Shown here: in pieces, positions 14,158 through 19,583 of the stretch
How positions within the stretch are numbered: position 1 is the stretch's first letter
How the letters are laid out: every line of letters begins with the position of its first letter
DNA from: a virus
DNA: 21,323 nucleotides
Reading direction: 5' to 3' (one strand)
IMG/VR virus record: IMGVR_UViG_3300023184_000591
Coordinates: 1-21,323 of that record
The notes under the pieces: generated by a model
The model's database searches: none
Told to the model about the DNA's origin: nothing
The model's input: only the letters and a program-made list of their open reading frames with translations
Program-made: the position numbers and the translations under genes

Positions 14158-15148
14158 ACGAGTAGTTGTTACTGGTGCTATGGGATACATTGGCAGTCAC
14201 ACTGCCAAGGTGTTCAAGCAAGCTGGCTATCATGTCATTGGTGTAGATCGCACATGGACCATACCTGAAGCAGCACCATTCTTGGATCAAATGCTAATCG
14301 CAGACTACACAGATGCTGCGGCAACTGCTGCCATAGTCAATGATGCTGATGCCATTATACATTGTGCTGGTACTAGCCTAGTAGGTCCAAGTATTGCTGA
14401 TCCTGGTGAATACTACAACAATAATGTTGCCAAGACCAATATCTTAATGGACCAGCTACGGGGGTGGACTGGTACCATTGTGTTTAGTAGTAGTGCTGCT
14501 ACCTATGGCAACTATTGCAGCAATCCTATCAGTGAGAGTGCTACTCAAGATCCAATGAATCCATATGGTTGGAGCAAGCTCATGTGTGAACAAGTAATTG
14601 CAGACCATTGTCAGGCACATGGTTATCGCGGTGTTGCATTGCGTTACTTTAATGCGTGTGGTGCAGATGCAGATGGAGAGTTAGGGCATACCATGCATGC
14701 CACTCATATCATTCCACGTATATTAAGTGCCTATCAAAACAATCGCCTGTTTACCCTAAACGGCAATGACTATGATACACCAGACGGTACCTGCATACGC
14801 GACTACCTGCATGTAACTGATATTGCCCATGCACATTTAGAAGCTGTATGCCTAGCCGACGGATTCAATGCTGGAGACTTTACTGCTTATAATTTGGGTA
14901 CTACAACAGGACACAGTAACTTAGAAGTGCTTAAAATGTGCAGTCAGGTGGTTGGCGAGGAAATTGCCTATAAGGTAGTTGCCCGACGTGAAGGTGATCC
15001 AGATCGACTGGTTGCAGATAGCACTAAATTTAAATGTATGACTAAATGGCGCCCGCGGAATAGCAATATTGAAAATATAATATCAACTGCATGGCAATGG
15101 CAGAAACGGTATGATCTATTACCCACCTGTCTTGACACCACTGCCTAA
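14141..15148 (+). CDS. galE: UDP-glucose 4-epimerase-like protein (extended SDR)
   Basis: This protein has 335 residues, the usual length for GalE. It interconverts UDP-sugars at C4 using bound NAD. Visible features: Rossmann loop VTGAMGYIGSH (G12-G18), acidic VDR after the second strand, SSSAATYG (catalytic serine/threonine region), NPYGWSK with Y142 and K146 (catalytic pair), RYFNACGAD, and CIRDYLHVTDIAHAHLEAV with the usual substrate-binding residues. The closest class is GalE, but C4 epimerases acting on other UDP-sugars and some dehydratases share these motifs. It overlaps the glycosyltransferase by 17 bases, so the two are likely partners. A sigma70-like promoter for the next gene lies in its last codons. 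Confidence 0.88.
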   Translation: MRPNTKRVVVTGAMGYIGSHTAKVFKQAGYHVIGVDRTWTIPEAAPFLDQMLIADYTDAAATAAIVNDADAIIHCAGTSLVGPSIADPGEYYNNNVAKTNILMDQLRGWTGTIVFSSSAATYGNYCSNPISESATQDPMNPYGWSKLMCEQVIADHCQAHGYRGVALRYFNACGADADGELGHTMHATHIIPRILSAYQNNRLFTLNGNDYDTPDGTCIRDYLHVTDIAHAHLEAVCLADGFNAGDFTAYNLGTTTGHSNLEVLKMCSQVVGEEIAYKVVARREGDPDRLVADSTKFKCMTKWRPRNSNIENIISTAWQWQKRYDLLPTCLDTTA

Positions 15149-15160
15149 ATAGTATACAAT
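15132..15160 (+). promoter_or_regulatory. Strong sigma70-like promoter upstream of folE
   Basis: Consensus -35 TTGACA (15132-15137), a 17-base spacer, and -10 TACAAT (15155-15160). The spacer carries CCTAAATA (15144-15151), which resembles the late box at 6 of 8 bases. The predicted start is near 15167, about 35 bases before the TTG start. Confidence 0.7.
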
Positions 15161-15201
15161 AAACAAATCGCAATCCACTGCGTTATCATCGGAGAATATA
15201 A

Positions 15202-15996
15202 TTGACTAGAACCTTTACACCTGACCCACTACTGCATGGTAGTGCGGCAGAGATAGAATATGTACCCTTAGATGGGCACCAGCTATACGCTAAAAAAGAT
15301 GGTCCGGGCATGTACTTGAGTACTGCTATTCGTGCCAAAATGCAAAACGATAAAAAACGTTTCTGGGCAGGAGACAACGTCAGCGACTATGTTACAGAAG
15401 CTGATATCGAGCCACTGATTACAGAAGCCGCACAGGCATTTGAGCAGGTGTTAGATGCATTGCTAATTGATCGTGAGAATGATCCAAACAGCCGGGGTAC
15501 AGCACGTAGACTTGCTAAAATGTATTATAAAGAAATAATGGCAGGTAGATATGAACCAGCACCAGACGCAACGTGTTTTCCAAACGATTCAGCAGACCGC
15601 TACGAAGGCATGCTGGTGGTTAGAAGTGAACTACGCTCAATGTGTAGCCACCATCACCAGCCTGTATCTGGTGTCGCTTATATTGGGATTATCGCCGCTA
15701 ATAAGCTCATTGGTTTGTCTAAGTACACTCGCATTGCTCAATGGTGCGCTCGTCGTGGTACTTTACAGGAAGAACTGTGCAACGACATAGCCAAGGAAAT
15801 TATGCGGGCCACAGACAGCGAAAACGTGGCAGTTTACATACAGGCCGTGCATGGTTGTTGCGAAAATCGTGGCATTATGGCGCATAGTAGCTTAACACAG
15901 ACAACTGTGCTTAAAGGCAGTTTCCGCGATGATCCACATACCAAGAAAGAGTTTATGGATAATGTTAAATTGCAGCAGGAATTTGCACCGCGATGA
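15202..15996 (+). CDS. folE: GTP cyclohydrolase I (FolE)
   Basis: This 264-residue enzyme makes 7,8-dihydroneopterin triphosphate from GTP, the first step toward both folate and 7-deazaguanines. The TTG start follows GGAG (15191-15194) with eight-base spacing; no ATG stands nearby. Family motifs: DPNSRGTARRLAKMYY, then SMCSHHH (zinc ligands C148 and H151), IGLSKYTRIAQWCARRGTLQ and HGCCENRGIMAH (H217, C219). All the expected zinc and GTP-binding residues are present. The N-terminus has about 60 residues more than the E. coli enzyme (222), containing GSAAEIEYVPLDGHQLYAKK, of unknown role. It has its own promoter. With QueD and QueE nearby, its product most likely feeds base modification rather than folate. 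Confidence 0.94.
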   Translation: MTRTFTPDPLLHGSAAEIEYVPLDGHQLYAKKDGPGMYLSTAIRAKMQNDKKRFWAGDNVSDYVTEADIEPLITEAAQAFEQVLDALLIDRENDPNSRGTARRLAKMYYKEIMAGRYEPAPDATCFPNDSADRYEGMLVVRSELRSMCSHHHQPVSGVAYIGIIAANKLIGLSKYTRIAQWCARRGTLQEELCNDIAKEIMRATDSENVAVYIQAVHGCCENRGIMAHSSLTQTTVLKGSFRDDPHTKKEFMDNVKLQQEFAPR

Positions 15997-16106
15997 TGTA
16001 CATTACCAACAAATACCAGTCTGTTCGCTTGCCAGTTGAACCTGGCATGCTGGAGTGGCTGCAACAACAATATCCATATAGTCAATACCGTATAGTAACT
16101 GTATAA
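15993..16106 (+). CDS. Tiny 37-residue protein coupled to FolE
   Basis: The ATG at 15993 overlaps the folE stop (ATGA), and the gene ends ten bases before the cupin start. The product begins MMYITNKYQSVRLPVEPG and ends QQQYPYSQYRIVTV. It is rich in tyrosine and glutamine and has no membrane segment or recognised motif. Support is limited to coupling and fit between two genes. The alternative is that this is simply a spacer. Confidence 0.45.
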   Translation: MMYITNKYQSVRLPVEPGMLEWLQQQYPYSQYRIVTV

Positions 16107-16115
16107 GGAGATAGC

Positions 16116-16565
16116 ATGTTTCTTAAATTACTAGAGCGTTTAGGCCGCAAACGAATCATCATGGATCGTACCTGCAACCAACCTTATTTAGAACGCTACT
16201 ATCTATTGTTTAGTGATCGCGGTAGCTTTCCTTTTAACGTGTTCCTACACAAGTTCCTCAAGAGTGATCCAGATGACCATCATGATCATCCCTGGGCTTA
16301 CTCTACCTTAATACTCCGTGGTGGGTATTGGGAGTGGACTCCTACCTTTGATGCGCAAGGTCGTAAGACTGGCGAAGTGTCTAAGTGGTATGGTGCGGGC
16401 AGTTTCCGTCGAGCACCAGCTAATAGCTATCACAGGATCGAACTAGATCCCAATATTACTTGCTGGACCTTGTTTATGCCAGGTCGCAAAGTTCGTGACT
16501 GGGGGTTCTTTAGTCGTGGTACTTGGATACAATGGGAACAATACTTAACCAATAGGTCTGTATGA
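16116..16565 (+). CDS. Cupin-fold protein
   Basis: This protein has 149 residues with a good SD (AAGGAG). Cupin motif 1 is seen at DDHHDHPWAYSTLILRGG, with clustered histidines for a metal (about residues 54-57) and a glycine-rich turn. Motif 2 is at FRRAPANSYHRIEL, with a further histidine. The C-terminal strand is TLFMPGRKVRDWGFF, ending in TWIQWEQYL. Cupins of this size include metal-dependent isomerases, oxygenases and sugar-nucleotide enzymes; the substrate is unknown. Its place between folE and the QueD-like gene allows a role in completing the modified base, but a role with the nearby sugar enzymes is equally possible. The stop overlaps the next start. Confidence 0.75.
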   Translation: MFLKLLERLGRKRIIMDRTCNQPYLERYYLLFSDRGSFPFNVFLHKFLKSDPDDHHDHPWAYSTLILRGGYWEWTPTFDAQGRKTGEVSKWYGAGSFRRAPANSYHRIELDPNITCWTLFMPGRKVRDWGFFSRGTWIQWEQYLTNRSV

Positions 16566-16909
16566 TTAGATTGCCAGCTGGATGCAGTGTTACTTATGCA
16601 GTTTTTGTAGAGGTAGATGATCTTACCGAGGATATGGTTGATTGGTATCGTCAAGTTGGTGGCACTGTGACTGAAGATAAGTTCTATAATTATCGCAGTA
16701 AATTGATTACAAGGGCGTATGTTAGTTATGGTCGTAGCAAAAGATGTTATTATCACAACAATGGTATGGGGTACGTAAGGTTGCACTTCCGAGGTGAGGA
16801 TGCCCCTGTTGCTACCATGTTCATAATGAAATTCATGGATAATGTGATAGACCATAACATGCAAGAAAATCAGGAACAGAGGAATAAATTATATTCTCTC
16901 CAAGTTTAA
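16562..16909 (+). CDS. Conserved small phage protein, unknown
   Basis: This protein has 115 residues, coupled to the cupin gene by ATGA. The sequence gives SVTYAVFVEVDDLTEDMVDW, then FYNYRSKLITRAYVSYGRSK, RCYYHNNGMGYVRLHFRGED, then a helix TMFIMKFMDNVIDHN, with a polar glutamine-rich end. The strands and the helix suggest a small alpha/beta domain. There is no known family. It is the last gene before an intergenic stretch of 82 bases with promoter elements. Confidence 0.7.
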   Translation: MIRLPAGCSVTYAVFVEVDDLTEDMVDWYRQVGGTVTEDKFYNYRSKLITRAYVSYGRSKRCYYHNNGMGYVRLHFRGEDAPVATMFIMKFMDNVIDHNMQENQEQRNKLYSLQV

Positions 16910-16916
16910 ATAAATA
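16909..16916 (+). promoter_or_regulatory. Late-promoter-like box AATAAATA
   Basis: AATAAATA matches TATAAATA at 7 of 8 bases, is followed by C, and overlaps the stop of the preceding gene. It begins the second copy of the intergenic module found before the polymerase gene, 75 bases before the QueD-like start. Confidence 0.35.
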
Positions 16917-16949
16917 CTACACCGGTCTCTGGACATCATCCCGGTATAC
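16911..16949 (+). repeat. Intergenic module copy B (shared with 5650-5700)
   Basis: TAAATACTACACCGG (16911-16925) and GGACATCATCCCGGTATAC (16931-16949) repeat the two blocks of copy A in the same order with a shorter linker. ACCGG (16921-16925) and CCGGT (16941-16945) form a short inverted pair. Confidence 0.5.
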
Positions 16950-16964
16950 AAATTCTGCTGCCTA

Positions 16965-16973
16965 TGCTACACT
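16965..16973 (+). promoter_or_regulatory. Possible extended -10 promoter for the QueD-like operon
   Basis: TGCTACACT is an extended -10 element. No good -35 stands 16-18 bases upstream. The start would fall near 16980, right at the SD AGGAG (16979-16983), so the leader would be about 12 bases. This short leader makes the call uncertain. Confidence 0.35.
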
Positions 16974-16991
16974 AACATAGGAGAAACAAGC

Positions 16992-17495
16992 ATGTCATTA
17001 CAACCAATCGTATACAAATATACAAGTACAAAAGAGTACATAGACGCATTTCCTTGCGCTTATAGACAATGGAGGGCCGATAGTCATTGCAATATGAATC
17101 ACGGTTACTCGTTTAGTATGAAGTTCTATTTTGGAACCAACGACCTAGACGTTCGCAACTGGGTTGCCGACTACGGCGGATTGAAAGAACTTAAAAAGAT
17201 ATTAGAAGACCAATTTGATCACACAACTCTGGTGGCACATGATGATCCAGAACTTGAGTTCTACAAAGAAATGGAACGCCGCAAGTTAGCCAAACTGACT
17301 ATCCTGCCGGCTATGGGATGCGAGTCGCTGAGTGACATGCTGTACAAGTATGTCAATGGTGTTTACATTCCTGACTACTGGGGCGAAGGTGAAGCCAAGC
17401 GACTGTGGTGCTATCGTGTAGAAGTGCGCGAAACACAGGCTAACATGGCTTTCCGTGAAGGGCATCGTGAATGGAACGAGGACTTGTTTGCATGA
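16992..17495 (+). CDS. queD: 6-carboxy-5,6,7,8-tetrahydropterin synthase-like (QueD)
   Basis: This protein has 167 residues; the usual QueD has about 120. It would convert FolE's dihydroneopterin triphosphate to 6-carboxytetrahydropterin. Motifs: CAYRQWRADSHCNMNHGYSF (catalytic-type C33, H37), NWVADYGGLKELK (D60, the 'DFG' helix), DQFDHTTLVA (catalytic pair D76, H77), GCESLSDMLYKYV (E111) and VEVRETQANMAF (E147). Compared with E. coli QueD, two of the three zinc histidines are replaced (Y24 for the first, Y39 in HGY for HGH); the same AYRQW...HGY pattern is known in a bacterial and phage QueD-like branch, so it is not a local defect. It is coupled by ATGA to the MazG-like gene and then to QueE. 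Confidence 0.85.
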   Translation: MSLQPIVYKYTSTKEYIDAFPCAYRQWRADSHCNMNHGYSFSMKFYFGTNDLDVRNWVADYGGLKELKKILEDQFDHTTLVAHDDPELEFYKEMERRKLAKLTILPAMGCESLSDMLYKYVNGVYIPDYWGEGEAKRLWCYRVEVRETQANMAFREGHREWNEDLFA

Positions 17496-17764
17496 ACGCA
17501 AAAGAGAAAGAAGTGATGGACATTCTTCAAGAAGAATGTGCAGAAGTGATCCAAGCGGTTAGCAAATGCAGCCGTTTTGGTATCGACAATTACAAGCCCG
17601 GCAAACCCTTGACCAACAGACAACACCTTGAAGAAGAACTTGGTGATCTGTTGGCCATGGTCGATATCATGCTGGAACAAGGCATTGTCAATATAGCCAA
17701 TTTGGACGAAGCCAAGGCAAATAAAAAACACAAACTTAAGAAATGGTCTACCATATATGAGTAA
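17492..17764 (+). CDS. MazG-like nucleotide pyrophosphohydrolase
   Basis: This protein has 90 residues. The ATG at 17492 overlaps the QueD stop; an in-frame start at 17471 has no SD and would lie within queD. The all-alpha NTP-pyrophosphatase signature is present: EECAEVIQAVSK (E-E-x-x-E) followed by LEEELGDLLAMVDIM (E-x-x-D), which binds magnesium. It would cut NTP or dNTP to the monophosphate and pyrophosphate. It may remove unwanted nucleotides, or lower alarmone levels as has been proposed for cyanophage MazG; the target is not evident. Sitting between queD and queE, it might instead serve deazaguanine or pterin metabolism. It overlaps queE by eight bases. Confidence 0.85.
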   Translation: MNAKEKEVMDILQEECAEVIQAVSKCSRFGIDNYKPGKPLTNRQHLEEELGDLLAMVDIMLEQGIVNIANLDEAKANKKHKLKKWSTIYE

Positions 17765-18623
17765 ACTCAAAGTAGCAGAACTATTCTACAGCATTCAAGG
17801 CGAAGGCAGATACATGGGTGTGCCCAGTGTGTTCTTGCGTGTATTTGGATGCAATTTTCGCTGCGCAGGCTTTGGCATGCCACGCGGAGAATTAAGTATG
17901 GAGGCTGCTGGTATTGCAGCTACACATTCATTGGTTACCCCTTTTCAAAAGTATGGAGAGCTTCCGTTAGTAAGCACAGGATGTGATAGCTATGCCAGTT
18001 GGGATCCAGCATTTAAAGATCTAAGTCCTGTACGCAAAAATACTGAACTTGCAGAGGACATTGCTGCCATGCTGCCATTCAAGGAGTGGCGTGATGAACA
18101 TCTTGTGATCACCGGTGGTGAACCATTGCTGGGTTGGCAACGTGCATATCCCAGCTTGTTAGATGATCCCAAAATGTCTGGCTTGCAAGAGATCACATTT
18201 GAGACTAATGGTACCCAACCACTCTCTCCCGAGTTTAGAAAGTATTTGCTGAACTGGACGCTAGGTAATCAAAAACGTGGTCGTGAAGCATTGACATTCA
18301 GTGTGAGTGCCAAACTGCCATGCAGTGGTGAGCGATGGGAGGAAGCCATACGCCCCGAGATTGTGTGCCAATATGAAGATGTTGGGCACACATACTTGAA
18401 ACTGGTAATTGCTAGCCGAGAGGACTTTGCCGATGCGCAACGTGCGGTGGCGGAATACCGTGCAGCTGGATTTAAAGGTCATGTGTATTTGATGCCCATT
18501 GGTGGTGTTGAAAGCGTGTATGCACTAAACAACAAGAACGTGGCTGTCTTGGCCATGAATGAGGGTTGGCGCTACAGTGATCGACTGCAAGTACCGCTGT
18601 TCAAGAATGAGTGGGGCACCTAA
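17757..18623 (+). CDS. queE: 7-carboxy-7-deazaguanine synthase (QueE), radical SAM
   Basis: This protein has 288 residues. It rearranges 6-carboxytetrahydropterin to 7-carboxy-7-deazaguanine using S-adenosylmethionine and a 4Fe-4S cluster. The N-terminus LFYSIQGEGRYMGVPSVFLR is the QueE signature. The cluster cysteines are unusual: C32-x3-C36 is followed not by x2-C but by a 39-residue insertion and then C76 in TGCDSYASWD, which matches the WCDT.YAWD position of ordinary QueE. ITGGEPLLGWQ is the SAM-binding GGE motif, TFETNGTQPL follows, and SVSAKLPCSG is near the C-terminal substrate region. The same split arrangement seems typical of the marine phage QueE branch. It follows MazG with an eight-base overlap and completes the FolE-QueD-QueE route. 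Confidence 0.92.
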   Translation: MSKLKVAELFYSIQGEGRYMGVPSVFLRVFGCNFRCAGFGMPRGELSMEAAGIAATHSLVTPFQKYGELPLVSTGCDSYASWDPAFKDLSPVRKNTELAEDIAAMLPFKEWRDEHLVITGGEPLLGWQRAYPSLLDDPKMSGLQEITFETNGTQPLSPEFRKYLLNWTLGNQKRGREALTFSVSAKLPCSGERWEEAIRPEIVCQYEDVGHTYLKLVIASREDFADAQRAVAEYRAAGFKGHVYLMPIGGVESVYALNNKNVAVLAMNEGWRYSDRLQVPLFKNEWGT

Positions 18624-18627
18624 AGAA

Positions 18628-19101
18628 ATGACCGAGCAGTCAAACATCATCAAAGGACGTGACAGCTACGACAGCACCAGCACAGGAGCACTGATTCCAT
18701 TCCTCAACAGGAATGTCACACCCTATGCTACCGAAAGCAGCGGACCCAAATTTGACATGATCCCTGTGGCTGAACAGAAAGATCTCATGGTGAATCATGC
18801 CAGGATGTTTGCCCAACAAGAGTATGATCGTATCATGCAATTGGTCCATGTACTGGAAGATCAAGCCAGGCAGATCAAGCGCAGACTGGAAATAACAGAT
18901 GCAGTACACGGGGCCGAGTTTCAATTCAAATTGGTCATGGGCAAATGTTATTGGTTGGTATGGGAGCGGAGACGGGAGCAGATGTTGTTGGTACACAATG
19001 GACCCACAAATTGGAGTACAGGTGCCCCAGAAGATTACGAGTATGTGGCACAGGTCAAGTACATGGGCGACCACACCTGGATGGAAATAAAAGAGGATTA
19101 A
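18628..19101 (+). CDS. DUF2452-family conserved phage protein
   Basis: This protein has 157 residues from the ATG at 18628, preceded by TAAAGAA and beginning MTEQSNIIKGRDSYDSTSTG. An alternative ATG at 18607 (MSGAPKE...) overlaps queE and has a weaker SD. The protein shows the DUF2452 pattern: KFDMIPVAEQKDLMVNHARM, then QQEYDRIMQLVHVLEDQARQ, then IKRRLEITDAVHGAEFQFKL, GKCYWLVW, NGPTNWSTGAPEDYEYVAQV and KYMGDHTWMEI. It is a long central helix pair followed by a small beta domain. The family has no known function; it occurs in bacteria and in T4-like phages. It ends one base before the next gene. Confidence 0.75.
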   Translation: MTEQSNIIKGRDSYDSTSTGALIPFLNRNVTPYATESSGPKFDMIPVAEQKDLMVNHARMFAQQEYDRIMQLVHVLEDQARQIKRRLEITDAVHGAEFQFKLVMGKCYWLVWERRREQMLLVHNGPTNWSTGAPEDYEYVAQVKYMGDHTWMEIKED

Positions 19102-19102
19102 T

Positions 19103-19552
19103 ATGGGAATACTTAATAAGCTATTTGGCAAGACAGCGCCAACACCCGAACCAGTTGTAGCTACGGTTCTGGAAGAACCTAAAACAAAGGCCAAGCGCAT
19201 ACCACGCAAGCCCAAAGAAACATGGGTAGCGCCCGTAACGTCTCCCAAAGAAGCAGCCACCCTGCGCGGCGATCCTTGGGTAGGTGTGATCAGTGTTGAG
19301 CTGGATGCAGAGAATGTAGGCAATGGTGCGTTTGAACTGGATTGGAACGACAAGTTCCTGGCTCAATTGGTACGTGCTGGCTTCCAAAGAAAACCCAATG
19401 AGCCCGAAAGTGTCATTATCGACCGTTGGTTCCAGGAGGTTTGCCGCAACGTAATTATGGAAAACTTTGAGCAATTTGAAGCCAATTTACCCAGAGACCC
19501 CAGGGGCATACAGCGCAAAGATTTGGGCGATGGCCGAGCAGAAATAGGTTGA
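19103..19552 (+). CDS. Conserved phage protein, unknown (basic linker plus C-terminal domain)
   Basis: This protein has 149 residues with a GAGG SD. The N-terminus MGILNKLFGK is an amphipathic helix that could touch the membrane or a partner. A proline- and lysine-rich linker follows (EEPKTKAKRIPRKPKETW). The C-terminal domain begins TSPKEAATLRGDPWVGVISV, then ELDAENVGNGAFELDWNDKF, LVRAGFQRK, and IDRWFQEVCRNVIMENFEQF. This domain recurs in marine T4-like phages without known function. Its stop TGA lies inside the -35 of the next gene's promoter. Confidence 0.75.
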   Translation: MGILNKLFGKTAPTPEPVVATVLEEPKTKAKRIPRKPKETWVAPVTSPKEAATLRGDPWVGVISVELDAENVGNGAFELDWNDKFLAQLVRAGFQRKPNEPESVIIDRWFQEVCRNVIMENFEQFEANLPRDPRGIQRKDLGDGRAEIG

Positions 19553-19577
19553 CAAGGGTAGAGTAATATGCTATTAT
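19549..19577 (+). promoter_or_regulatory. Consensus sigma70 promoter placed for leaderless transcription of the nuclease
   Basis: -35 TTGACA (19549-19554, overlapping the upstream stop), a 17-base spacer, and -10 TATTAT (19572-19577). Only six bases separate the -10 from the ATG at 19584, so the start of transcription should fall at or next to the A of the start codon. A seven-base inverted repeat, GAGTAAT/ATTACTC (19561-19567, 19576-19582), brackets the -10 and could be an operator. Confidence 0.65.
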
Positions 19578-19583
19578 TACTCA

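Noticed and set aside
16430-16864. A 144-codon minus-strand open frame
   Set aside because: It is opposite the cupin C-terminus and the coupled gene at 16562; its composition is unlike a phage protein here.
18640-19353. A 237-codon open frame on the minus strand
   Set aside because: It lies opposite two plus-strand genes with recognised family patterns, has no SD, and its product is low in known motifs. It is a shadow of plus-strand codon bias.
19561-19582. The inverted repeat near the nuclease start as a terminator of the upstream gene
   Set aside because: The stem is AT-rich and short, has no T-tract, and it surrounds a -10 element; an operator is the better reading.
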